From: Magnetococcales bacterium
GTDB taxonomy: Bacteria; Pseudomonadota; Magnetococcia; Magnetococcales; JADFZT01
Length of the DNA stretch: 64,000 nt
Assembly: GCA_015232395.1 (NCBI GenBank)
Contig: JADFZT010000012.1
Span: 1 to 64,000 of the forward strand
Direction of reading: 5' to 3'
The notes under the pieces are model-generated. The model was not told the DNA's origin and did not search any database. It saw only the letters and a program-made list of their open reading frames with translations. Every line of letters starts with the position of its first letter. The stretch's first letter is position 1. The position numbers were made by a program, and so were the translations under genes. Below are positions 8,587 through 16,420 of the stretch, piece by piece.

Positions 8587-9630
8587 TTATCTATCCAGAA
8601 ACTCAGTTGAATCAATACTATACGTACAACGGCAACCATAATCAGAGCTGCATTCTGGGTGAGGAATTTCTGGCACACTCCGAATTGAAAATATTTTTCC
8701 GTCCAATTGCCGGCAGGTTTCACAAGAGGAGTCACCAGCCCCATTCCATTCGACACGCTTTAAGTTCATTTCTTTGAGTTTTGAGAGATCCATTTTATTT
8801 TTTGCATGAAAATGAAGCATTCTAGCGGCAGTATCTGCATCAAATTTAAATTCTAATTTTAAATTTGCAGGGATCCATTTGTTAGGATGGCCTGTTCCAA
8901 ACAGGAAGTTCATCGCAGCAGGCGCTCTCAGAATATTAATGGTTTTTTTGTCCAATCCTTTCAGGATTTTAGGGTGGCCTTTCATAATGTGATGGAGGAT
9001 TTCTTTCCCCTGATTTTTGTAGAAATCAAGTGCCCCATCACCTAAACTTCGTTGAAATATTTGTTGTCTCTCAAACTCAATTAGAGTCTTTATGGCGACA
9101 TCATATTTATGTTTACTTAAAAGGGCGATTATTTTATTTTCTGTTTCAAGAGTTTTTTGTTTTTCATTTTCCAAGTAGTCGCTAACATGACGGTTGGCCT
9201 CTGCTGTCATTATATATTTGGCTTTTTCTCCAGTGAGTGCCTTGACTTTTGGCTGGTCAGCCTCAATAAGCCTTATGACAAGCTCTGCCTTTTTTCCCTC
9301 TGAGTTTAAATTTCTGGATTGCAGTTCTTTTCGAAGTTCGGCCACCTTGAGAGCTGCTGATAGAGTCGCTTCAAGTCCGATTTGTTCAAGCGCATTTTTT
9401 GATTCAAAGTGTAAAAGTAGTTTTGTTGGATTTGTTTTGAAATGATCCAACCAATATTTTCGAATGCTTTTTGCCGTTTTTGGTTTGTTGAATTTGCTTA
9501 GGAAAACAAGTTGGTCAGGAGATTCTCTCCAATTGTTTTTCATCCATAATAGTCGAGAAACTTGTCTCTTAGGCGTGTTTTTTTGTGGTGCTGGTTTTTT
9601 AAAGAATGTTTTGAATAATTTGAGGAGCAT
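8587..9630 (-). CDS. SAP-domain protein with phage Mu F-like C-terminal cysteine motif
   Basis: The protein is 347 aa, very rich in lysine, asparagine and glutamate, and the gene is clearly more AT-rich than its neighbours, which suggests transfer. Residues about 95-123 (VAELRKELQSRNLNSEGKKAELVIRL) fit a SAP motif, a DNA-binding helix-extended-helix. The last 55 residues contain SSCETCRQLDGKIFSI, then PHPECSSDYGCRCTY. This is the pattern (CxxC, LDGK, P-H-P-x-C-x-C) found at the end of phage head-morphogenesis proteins of the Mu gpF/SPP1 gp7 type. No capsid, portal or terminase genes are adjacent, so it is an isolated gene of unknown role, perhaps phage-derived. Confidence 0.75.
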   Translation of the reverse strand: MLLKLFKTFFKKPAPQKNTPKRQVSRLLWMKNNWRESPDQLVFLSKFNKPKTAKSIRKYWLDHFKTNPTKLLLHFESKNALEQIGLEATLSAALKVAELRKELQSRNLNSEGKKAELVIRLIEADQPKVKALTGEKAKYIMTAEANRHVSDYLENEKQKTLETENKIIALLSKHKYDVAIKTLIEFERQQIFQRSLGDGALDFYKNQGKEILHHIMKGHPKILKGLDKKTINILRAPAAMNFLFGTGHPNKWIPANLKLEFKFDADTAARMLHFHAKNKMDLSKLKEMNLKRVEWNGAGDSSCETCRQLDGKIFSIRSVPEIPHPECSSDYGCRCTYSIDSTEFLDR

Positions 9631-9672
9631 AATAGTTCCAGCTGATCCTTCTTGCCTAAACCCATATTAATA

Positions 9673-9701
9673 GGGGGGCTGGAATTCAATCCAACCCCCC
9701 C
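9673..9701 (-). terminator. stem-loop downstream of the CHASE3 chemoreceptor gene
   Basis: GGGGGG and TGGA pair with TCCA and CCCCCC around a 6-base loop, with a single C/A mismatch. Read on the minus strand the stem lies 62 bases past the chemoreceptor stop and is followed by the AT-rich run TATTAATA. It is probably a terminator, although the U-run is imperfect. Confidence 0.5.
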
Positions 9702-9762
9702 ATCATCTCACTCAGCCCCATCATCTCACCCGGCGGAAAACCGGGGCGTTGTCATCAGCCGA

Positions 9763-11922
9763 TCAGAAGCTTTCAAACTCGTCATCAGCTCCCATATCCA
9801 GAGCAGCCCCCCCTGAAGCAGGTGCTGGAAGGGCTTTGGGTGCTGCCTGGGCAATCCGAGCGGTTGGCTTTTTCCCTTGGGTCTGTCGCCTGGGAGCTGC
9901 GGCCTGCTGACCTGTGCGGAAGAAAGAGACCGCCTGGGTCATCATATCCGCCTGGGAGCTCAACTCTTCCGCTGTCGCTGCCATCTCTTCCGAAGCACCC
10001 GCATTGCGTTGAATGACCTGATCAAGCTGCTGGATGGCTTGGTTGACTTGGCTGGCACCCTGGTTTTGCTCTTGACTGGCCGCAGCGATTTCCTCAATCA
10101 ATTCCGCTGTTTTTTGAATATCCGGAACCAGCTGGTTGATAATGCCGCCAGCTCTTTCAGCAACCTCTACGCTGGAGGCTGAGAGTTGGCTGATTTCGCC
10201 AGCGGCTGTCTGGCTGCGTTCTGCCAGCTTGCGCACTTCTGCAGCGACCACCGCAAACCCCTTGCCGTGCTCACCAGCTCTAGCCGCTTCGATGGCGGCA
10301 TTGAGAGCCAGGAGGTTGGTCTGCCTGGCAATCTCTTCGATGATGGAGATTTTTTCGGCAATTTGTTTCATGGCCTGAACGGCCTCTTCAACCGCTTTAC
10401 CACCCTCTTCACCATCCTTGGCCGCCTTGCTGGCGATGGTCTGGGTGGTGTTGGCATTGTCGGTATTTTGCTGAATATTCGAGGCCATTTCCTCCATGGC
10501 CGAAGAGGTCTCCTCAATGGAAGCCGCCTGTTCGGTAGCGCCTTGAGAGAGGCTTTGTGCGGCATCGGAAATTTCGTTGCTGCCGGTTGAGACCTGTCCT
10601 GCGGAGTTGGAGACATCCCCAACCACCTGGCGCAGATTTTCCACCATGTTTTTGACCGCCAGGAAGATACCGGTGTCTTCTCCGGCTGTATCCAGCTGAA
10701 CAGTCAGGTCACCGTCTGCCACCTTTCGGGTGAGTTCGGCAATGTAGGGGGGTTCACCGCCAACTTGGCGCAAAACGATCCGGCTTAAATACCAGGCAAT
10801 GGCGATGCTGATGAGGATGGCGATTCCGATGGCGATATAGATGGTGGTGAAGGTGTTGGAGACCGTCGCTAGATTGGATTGTTTACGCACCTCCATGAGA
10901 CTGGCTTCTTCCGCTTTGAAGTCGGTCATGATCTGGCGGAATTTGTCAAAGTAGACCTTGCCCCGGGCTTCCCCTACCAAGTCAGCCATGTCATCCATGG
11001 TTTTGGCGTTGCCGATTTTGCGGCGTAGTTCGATGGTCGGCTCGGTAACGTTACTTTTCCAATCACGAATGGTCTGTTCGATCTCGTTGAGTAGCTGCAC
11101 TTGGGCAGAGTTGTCGCTCACAGTCTGTTTGAGATCTGCGGTGAGACGGAAAAATTTTTCCGATCCCCCTTTATAGGGATCCAAAAAACCTTCCTTCCCA
11201 GCCAGCAGATAGCCCCGCATACCGGTTTCCATATCCACGGCAGAGGCCAGAATGTCATTGGCCTGGGCGATCACCTTGTTGGTGTGGGCAACCCACCCTT
11301 CATTTTTCCGCATCACTTCCAGGAGAGAAAGATCCGTCTGGCCTTCACTCGCCATCTTTTTCAGCTGCTCGAAGGCCGTCTCGAAATCATTCCGGCGTTG
11401 GCCAAGAAGAGAAGCCTCCCGGTCAATGAACGTTTTGATCTGCCCCCGAAATTTGTCGAAGTAGACCTTGCCCCGGGCTTCTCCCACCAAAGCGGCCATG
11501 TCGTTCATGGTTTTGGCGTCACCGATATTCCGACGCAGGCCGATGGTTGGCTCAGTGACGTTGGCTTGCCACTCTTTCAGAGTTTTTTCCACTTCCGAAA
11601 GGCGGCCCACCTGTTTGGGATTGTCGCTCACCGTCCCTTGAAGTGACGAAATTTGCGAATAGGTGGCCGTCTCACCGCCTCTATAGGGATCCAGGAAACC
11701 ATCCTGACCAGCCAGCAGATAACCCCGCATGCCGGTTTCCATGTCCACAGCAGACCCAACGATGGCCGAAGCCTCTGCCAGAACCTTATAGGTGTGTTCC
11801 ACCTGTTTGTTGGTTTCAGAAATTTGGCCGATGTTACTGATGGCCACCATCCCAAGAATGAATAGCAGTGTCACAGGCACAGCCATTCCAGCCAAAATTT
11901 TCCCTCTGAGCCCTAAGTCCAT
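9763..11922 (-). CDS. methyl-accepting chemotaxis protein with two tandem CHASE3 domains
   Basis: The protein is 719 aa. An N-terminal membrane helix (about residues 10-30) is followed by two periplasmic CHASE3-type repeats, each with [16 protein letters not shown], then FLDPY and [12 protein letters not shown] (about 45-165 and 215-340). A second membrane helix (about 352-372) leads to a HAMP domain and a cytoplasmic signalling coiled coil with the hairpin tip [36 protein letters not shown] in pieces around residues 540-575. The C-terminus ends in DDEFESF, resembling the CheR/CheB docking pentapeptide of high-abundance receptors. The second CHASE3 unit appears to be an internal duplication. 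The ligand is unknown. Confidence 0.95.
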   Translation of the reverse strand: MDLGLRGKILAGMAVPVTLLFILGMVAISNIGQISETNKQVEHTYKVLAEASAIVGSAVDMETGMRGYLLAGQDGFLDPYRGGETATYSQISSLQGTVSDNPKQVGRLSEVEKTLKEWQANVTEPTIGLRRNIGDAKTMNDMAALVGEARGKVYFDKFRGQIKTFIDREASLLGQRRNDFETAFEQLKKMASEGQTDLSLLEVMRKNEGWVAHTNKVIAQANDILASAVDMETGMRGYLLAGKEGFLDPYKGGSEKFFRLTADLKQTVSDNSAQVQLLNEIEQTIRDWKSNVTEPTIELRRKIGNAKTMDDMADLVGEARGKVYFDKFRQIMTDFKAEEASLMEVRKQSNLATVSNTFTTIYIAIGIAILISIAIAWYLSRIVLRQVGGEPPYIAELTRKVADGDLTVQLDTAGEDTGIFLAVKNMVENLRQVVGDVSNSAGQVSTGSNEISDAAQSLSQGATEQAASIEETSSAMEEMASNIQQNTDNANTTQTIASKAAKDGEEGGKAVEEAVQAMKQIAEKISIIEEIARQTNLLALNAAIEAARAGEHGKGFAVVAAEVRKLAERSQTAAGEISQLSASSVEVAERAGGIINQLVPDIQKTAELIEEIAAASQEQNQGASQVNQAIQQLDQVIQRNAGASEEMAATAEELSSQADMMTQAVSFFRTGQQAAAPRRQTQGKKPTARIAQAAPKALPAPASGGAALDMGADDEFESF

Positions 11923-12745
11923 TTTATAGGTCCTCTCTAGCTAAGTTCCATTTGAGTTGGGATTGTTGGCGAGATTGGAAGATGAAGCGTGGATGTTGTC
12001 AGTAAACACATAAATGATGGTAATTGTATGTCAAATTATCCTGACATTCTATTCATAATGATAGAAATTTTCCAAAGAGTGATGGTTTGATTTGGCGGAT
12101 AATTTGGCTGGGTATTGCGGTTTGGTGCTGGGGCAGGGGGCGATTGCCCCTCTCTTCATTCAACAACAACCCAGACACAAATATCAAACAAAACAATGTC
12201 TTTTGTAAAATTGGCTGAGTCACGAATCGGTTTGTACAGGGGAGGCAATCATGAGAGGGGCCGGGGTAAAAATGCAGGCGCTGAAGAAAGGGGACAGATC
12301 GCTCTAATATAGCCATTTCATACAAGAGTTTGACATGCGCCGCTGCTCTTTTTTCGCTATTTCTGCGAATGCGGGAACCCCGGGTGTCTGGCATGAATTT
12401 TCCAAATTTTGCACCATTTTCAGCAAAATTGTGGATTTCCTGAAGGTCTGGTTATTTCTTGAGAGCTGTCATAACCTTCTTGGATCCCAGCTTTTGCGGG
12501 GATGACGAGTCAGGGAAGGGAGTCCAATTTTCAGGTAAGGCCTGCCATGGTCATCAATTCTCAACGGGTGCACCTTGACGGGGGGACCCAATAAACTTTC
12601 AAGTAGAGATATTTTTGACCAAAAAAAAGGTGAACACACCGTAGTGTATCCACCCTTTTCAGCTATCATGCTGCTATCTGCAAGAGCTTCCCCTTGACGG
12701 GGAGTTTCCCTCAGATAGTCAGACAAACCCTGATTCAAACAGGGA
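11923..12745. other. intergenic stretch without a convincing gene
   Basis: This 820-base gap separates the chemoreceptor from the cytochrome c gene. Open frames here have no coding character. Near 12475-12508 lies GGATCCCAGCTTTTGCGGGG followed by ATGACG, which resembles a REP-like sequence dispersed in many proteobacterial genomes. At 12728-12744, just after the cytochrome stop, CCCTG-ATTCAAA-CAGGG can form a small hairpin that may end the cytochrome transcript. I see no RNA gene or protein remnant that I can name. Confidence 0.5.
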
Positions 12746-13174
12746 TCAATCTTCGCCGCCAAACTTCATCCGCATGAAGGTGACGAGAGACCAGATCTGC
12801 TCTTCGCTCAGGCTGACATCAGAGCCGGGACCAAAGGCTTTCATCTCGGTATCCTTGGAGCCGTCACGGATGATCCAAAAGAGTTGTCCGTCCGCCCGCT
12901 TAAAATAGCCGTCTGTCGTGAAGTCGGTGGGTTTCAGGACCATGTCACCGGCAGCGGAGCCTTGCCCGTCACCATCCTCACCATGACATTTTTTGCATTT
13001 GGATTTGTACAGACGAGCGGCCTTCTTATAAGGGCGGGTACCCTCTTCCAACTCGTCAATGGGGTTTTCCATGCTAAGAAATTTGCTGGGGGCCTTGGGG
13101 GTTACATGGGCCATGGCCACAGCGCCACTCAGAACAATGGCACCGAAGAGAGTCAACGCAGTGATTTTTTTCAT
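12746..13174 (-). CDS. exported c-type cytochrome, mono-heme
   Basis: The protein is 142 aa with a clear signal peptide (MKKITALTLFGAIVLSGAVAMA) and one heme c site, C60-K-K-C63-H64, followed by GEDGDGQGSAAGDMVLKPTDFT, typical of small class I cytochromes. A methionine in TEMKAFGPG is a possible distal ligand. It should be periplasmic and carry single electrons. It lies downstream of nirS on the same strand, but a terminator-like hairpin lies between them, so it may be transcribed at a different level. The natural guess is an electron donor to NirS or to the CuA site of the neighbouring heme-copper enzyme. Confidence 0.9.
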   Translation of the reverse strand: MKKITALTLFGAIVLSGAVAMAHVTPKAPSKFLSMENPIDELEEGTRPYKKAARLYKSKCKKCHGEDGDGQGSAAGDMVLKPTDFTTDGYFKRADGQLFWIIRDGSKDTEMKAFGPGSDVSLSEEQIWSLVTFMRMKFGGED

Positions 13175-13196
13175 GCTTTACAACTCCTTGGTAAGT

Positions 13197-13229
13197 AAAA
13201 AAGGGGCTGAGGAAGTCCCCAGCCCCTTT
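13197..13229 (-). terminator. rho-independent terminator after nirS
   Basis: On the minus strand AAGGGGCTG pairs with CAGCCCCTT around a 10-base loop, followed by a run of six T. It lies 90 bases past the nirS stop and just upstream of the cytochrome c gene, so it should limit read-through from nirS into that gene. Confidence 0.75.
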
Positions 13230-13318
13230 CTTTGTTTCATCATCTAAACCTGTCGTTTGTCAGCCCACCCGCCTGTCGTCAGGTGACCCGTCGTGCGTCA
13301 GGTGATCACTGGGTCTGA

Positions 13319-14911
13319 TCAATAGATGTCGTGCGTGGTGTTGTACACGTTGAACTTACCCGTGGGGGTGTTCAAGCCTTTGATGCGGGCTTTCTCTTTG
13401 AGGGTCTTGTCATCCAGGACGACGATTTCGCCTTCCTTGTCCCAGAGGGAAATCCAAACTTCGTCGCCAGCCTTGTTGAACTCCATGTGGACAACCGTCT
13501 TCTTAAAGGCGATCTCCTTGGGAGCAGCTTCGGGGTTGTTGATGTCAAAGATGGTCAACGTATTGGACTTGTTCTTGTTGATGGTGTTGTCGCAATAGAC
13601 GTTGGAACTCTTCGGATGTGTTTTTACGAAGAGGGAGTTACCATCCAGTTCCCACTCACGAACGACGGTCCAGGCGTGAGGCTTGGAAGCGTCGGTGGAG
13701 ATCATGGAAACGAGGCCTTCGCCCAGATGGACAGTGGCCCAGACGGCACCGTACTCAGGATCGATCCAGTTGGCGCCACGACCAGGATGGGGCTTGGTTC
13801 CGGTCTTGATGTTTTTGACCAGCTTGCGCTCTTTGGTGTCGATGACGGAGATGGTATCACGAGCGTTGGCAGCCACCAGGAAGTAACGCTTGGTGGAATC
13901 CCAACCGCCGTCGTGCAGGAAGCGCTCGGCGTTGATTTTGGTCTCGGTGATGGTGCCTTCTTCGAGCTTGGAATAGTCAACCAGCAGAACAACACCGGTT
14001 TCCTTCAGGTTCAGCACCCACTCAGGAGCGTTGTGGGAAGCAACGATGGAGGCCACGCGGGGCTCAGGATGATACTCGTTGGTGTCGTAGGTGTACCCAC
14101 GGGTACCGATCACCTTGAGGGGCTCCAGAGTGTCGCCATCCATGATCACATAGTGGGGAGGCCAGTAGTCACCGACAACGGCATACTTGTCTTCAAAGCC
14201 CTTGTACTTGGAGGTGTCGATGGAGCGAGCGTCCAAGCCGGTACGAACCTCGGCAACGATGTCCGGGGGGCTGGCCCACATGTCCATCATGGTGGCTTTA
14301 CCGTCACGACCGATGGCATACATGTAGCGACCGGAAGCGGAGGTACGCAGAATGTGGGTAGCGAAACCTGAGGGGATGATGTTCAGGATCTTCTTGGTGT
14401 CGCCGTCGATGATGGCGATTTTACCCACGTCACGCAGCACGACGCCGAAATAGTTCTGCCAGTTGGATTTCGGGGGGGTCTTGGGGCGCTTGGCAACAGG
14501 CACATGCACTTTCCAGGACTTTTTCATCTCCTTCATGCCCCACTCGGGCGGCAGAGGGGGATCAATCTGCACATATTTGGCCATCAACTGCGTGTCTTCA
14601 CGAGTCATGAAACCGGACTTACCCCAACCGGGCATGCCGCCTTCAGTTCCCTCATAAAGAATTTTGTCCAGAGCGGCCAAGGTTTTCATGCGGGTCTTGG
14701 AGGGGGTGATGTTAGGGCCGGTGGCGCCTTTACGCAAAGCACCGTGGCAGCCGGAACACCGGTCAAAATACATCTGTTGACCCTTCGCAAAATCGGCCTC
14801 AGACAGGCTCGGTACGGGCTGCAGTTTTGCAGCTGCACTTGCGCCAGTGGCCATCCCCAGCATCACAATGCTGGCTGCGAGAGGCGGCAGAATGCCAGAC
14901 AGCTTCCTCAT
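13319..14911 (-). CDS. nirS: cytochrome cd1 nitrite reductase
   Basis: The protein is 530 aa, the usual size of NirS with its signal peptide (cleavage likely after residues 26-28, GASAAA). The N-terminal cytochrome c domain has C52-S-G-C55-H56 and GGMPGWGKSGFM. An eight-bladed propeller follows; GFATHILRTSASGRY holds the proximal heme d1 histidine, and VASHNAPEW and RFLHDGGWDSTKRYF hold the two active-site histidines. The C-terminal NTTHDIY is characteristic. The enzyme reduces nitrite to nitric oxide in the periplasm. None of the heme d1 synthesis genes (nirE, nirJ, nirD/L/G/H, nirF, nirN) is in the window, so they must be elsewhere. The heme-copper operon to its right is the likely sink for the NO. 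Confidence 0.97.
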   Translation of the reverse strand: MRKLSGILPPLAASIVMLGMATGASAAAKLQPVPSLSEADFAKGQQMYFDRCSGCHGALRKGATGPNITPSKTRMKTLAALDKILYEGTEGGMPGWGKSGFMTREDTQLMAKYVQIDPPLPPEWGMKEMKKSWKVHVPVAKRPKTPPKSNWQNYFGVVLRDVGKIAIIDGDTKKILNIIPSGFATHILRTSASGRYMYAIGRDGKATMMDMWASPPDIVAEVRTGLDARSIDTSKYKGFEDKYAVVGDYWPPHYVIMDGDTLEPLKVIGTRGYTYDTNEYHPEPRVASIVASHNAPEWVLNLKETGVVLLVDYSKLEEGTITETKINAERFLHDGGWDSTKRYFLVAANARDTISVIDTKERKLVKNIKTGTKPHPGRGANWIDPEYGAVWATVHLGEGLVSMISTDASKPHAWTVVREWELDGNSLFVKTHPKSSNVYCDNTINKNKSNTLTIFDINNPEAAPKEIAFKKTVVHMEFNKAGDEVWISLWDKEGEIVVLDDKTLKEKARIKGLNTPTGKFNVYNTTHDIY

Positions 14912-15074
14912 AGGTAGTCCCCTTTCTCGATGATCGTTGCTGTTTAAAAGTCTTGACCGGATTTTCCGGATTCCACGCTTACTTAATGTTGAGTAACTCT
15001 TTACCTCGGAAGGTTCGCCTCCATGACCCTTTCGTTCGAGGGGGAGGGAGGGCAGACATTTCTGAGGCTATCCT

Positions 15075-15096
15075 TTATAACACAATCAATTGTGTT
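15075..15096. promoter_or_regulatory. perfect 18-bp palindrome upstream of nirS
   Basis: AACACAAT-CA-ATTGTGTT (15079-15096) is a perfect inverted repeat 168 bases upstream of the nirS start. With its left flank it forms TTATAACACAAT (15075-15086), which recurs exactly at 22718-22729, upstream of the heme-copper operon. On the minus strand the element also contains TGTTATAA, which could serve as an extended -10 box. It may be an operator for a regulator shared by the two units; which regulator is unknown. Confidence 0.5.
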
Positions 15097-15186
15097 GTTT
15101 TGGTCGTTTGTTTAGATGAAAGGTCCACTCGCAAGATTCTGCCTGATCTTTTGGCCTAGGGAAAGGGCCTTTGAATCACTCGGTGG

Positions 15187-15227
15187 AGAATATCAGTCTT
15201 ATGTTGCCGTTCCTTGACCGAAGTTAA
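15187..15227 (-). promoter_or_regulatory. candidate FNR/NNR-type promoter for nirS
   Basis: On the plus strand TTGAC-CGAA-GTTAA (15214-15227) fits the FNR/CRP-family consensus TTGAY-N4-RTCAA with one mismatch. On the minus strand TATTCT (15192-15187) lies where a -10 box would place the site at about -41 from the transcript start, the class II activator position. This would give nirS a leader of about 270 bases. The box is also 34 bases upstream of the plus-strand gene at 15261, so its target is not certain. Confidence 0.4.
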
Positions 15228-15260
15228 AAAAATGGGGAAAAAAGAGCTTCCCGGTTTTTC

Positions 15261-15491
15261 GTGGCCGATCGTTTTGGAAAGTTCATCCCATACTTTGGAG
15301 AAAATACCTTGGAAATCGTGTATTTCACCCTAACCGCCATGATGCTCTATCTGGTCTCCGATTGGATTTTGAATCGCATTGAGGAGAGCCGGGGCGCACG
15401 TTTTGAATACCGCTCCATGATCTTCTTCGGCATTATATTAAGCCTCTCAATGATCGTGTTTCAAGGGGTTCAACGCTTTTTTCCCGGCTGA
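15261..15491 (+). CDS. small two-helix membrane protein (76 aa), hypothetical
   Basis: A GTG start opens a 76-codon frame with two hydrophobic stretches, about residues 17-36 (LEIVYFTLTAMMLYLVSDWI) and 53-73, separated by a short charged loop (NRIEESRGARFEYRS). Coding character is good, but no family is recognised and no strong ribosome site is visible. It is the only plus-strand gene in the nitrite/NO block and lies next to an FNR-like box. It could be a small membrane partner of the respiratory enzymes, but this is a guess from position. Confidence 0.55.
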   Translation: MADRFGKFIPYFGENTLEIVYFTLTAMMLYLVSDWILNRIEESRGARFEYRSMIFFGIILSLSMIVFQGVQRFFPG

Positions 15492-15912
15492 TTTGGAAAT
15501 CTATACCTCTCTATCCATCCGCCCCCCTGACGCCTTTTGAATGAGTCTGGATTGGGGGGGATTTCAGCCTGGGAACCCATGGAAAAAGTATTTCCAAAAC
15601 AGCTGGTTATATAGGGCTGGCGCACGTTTTGATCAACTCAGGCGAGCGGCCAGGCACGGGAAGTGGCTGCCTGGCTCCAAAGGATATTTCTGTCAGCATG
15701 GTCTAGCCTGGGGCGGCTTTTGAGTGGGGTGGGTGAAATGTATTCGGGGGAAGAGGGGGAGGGGGACGATCAGTAACTGGGTGTGAAGCAGTCTCGGGGA
15801 GGGAGAGTGAGAGCCAAAGGGGAGCCGATGGGAGAAGGAATGCCCCCCCTTCCTTACCAGGGGGGCTGGTGAGAAGGGGGGCATTCCTTAAATGGAGAGG
15901 GTTGGCTGGAAA
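15492..15912. other. convergent intergenic region
   Basis: The gap lies between the plus-strand 76-aa gene and the minus-strand end of the heme-copper operon. It is G-rich on the plus strand from about 15720 to 15835 and has no convincing gene. Its only clear structure is the long hairpin at 15837-15887. Confidence 0.5.
15837..15887. terminator. long hairpin between convergent transcripts
   Basis: GGAATGCCCCCC pairs with GGGGGGCATTCC, and the apex contains a second short stem, CCAG/CTGG. It lies 26 bases past the stop of the last gene of the heme-copper operon and also faces the plus-strand 76-aa gene, so it can act on both transcripts. There is no strong U-run. Confidence 0.55.
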
Positions 15913-16416
15913 TCAATAGAAAAGGAAACGAGCATTATCCTCATCAAATCCCACCACAAATCCCTGGCCCGGAGCGAGGCTCACCCTCTTCTTGGCGTGA
16001 AAGCTGAATTCTGGCTTCAGGGTGCTGTCCCAGAGTTCTACCTCCAACTCATGCTCACCAGCGGGAATGGCATATTTGCCGTAAACAAAGGCTGCCCCAT
16101 CGGAATGGATGCCCGGGGGATTGTAGATATCCCGAGCCAGAGGTTTCCCATCTATGCGGATTTCTACAATCAGAGGCGAACGTTCCCGGGAGCAGTCCAT
16201 GGGTTTACGCATGTTGGGGGGCAGTTTGCGTAGCTCCTCAGGGGTTCGTTTGCGGCACTCTTCCACCCGTTGTCCGGCATGGTTGAAGGCCACCTTCAGT
16301 TCCGCCTGGCCTTCAGCCAGATAGGTATAAGCTGGCGAAGTGGAAAGATAGTAGATCAGGGCGCAAAAAATGGTATAGGTCAGCCCCTGTCCCAGATACC
16401 GGAAAATCTTGTCCAT
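15913..16416 (-). CDS. membrane-anchored periplasmic protein, hypothetical (167 aa)
   Basis: One N-terminal membrane helix (about residues 9-25, GLTYTIFCALIYYLST) is followed by a periplasmic domain rich in beta strands (VEIRIDGKPLARDIYNPPG, GEHELEVELWDS). The size and layout recall FixH-like or oxidase-assembly proteins, but the sequence motifs do not let me assign a family. It starts 4 bases after the stop of the cytochrome b fusion gene and is surely in the same operon. A structural or assembly role for the NO/oxygen reductase or for the cytochrome b fusion is inferred from this position only. Confidence 0.8.
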   Translation of the reverse strand: MDKIFRYLGQGLTYTIFCALIYYLSTSPAYTYLAEGQAELKVAFNHAGQRVEECRKRTPEELRKLPPNMRKPMDCSRERSPLIVEIRIDGKPLARDIYNPPGIHSDGAAFVYGKYAIPAGEHELEVELWDSTLKPEFSFHAKKRVSLAPGQGFVVGFDEDNARFLFY

Positions 16417-16420
16417 GATG

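Noticed and set aside
12053-12394. 113-codon frame in the gap after the chemoreceptor
   Set aside because: No ribosome site, no domain and a composition unlike its neighbours.
12469-12762. 97-codon frame overlapping the end of the cytochrome c gene
   Set aside because: It contains the REP-like sequence and overlaps a real gene; no coding evidence.
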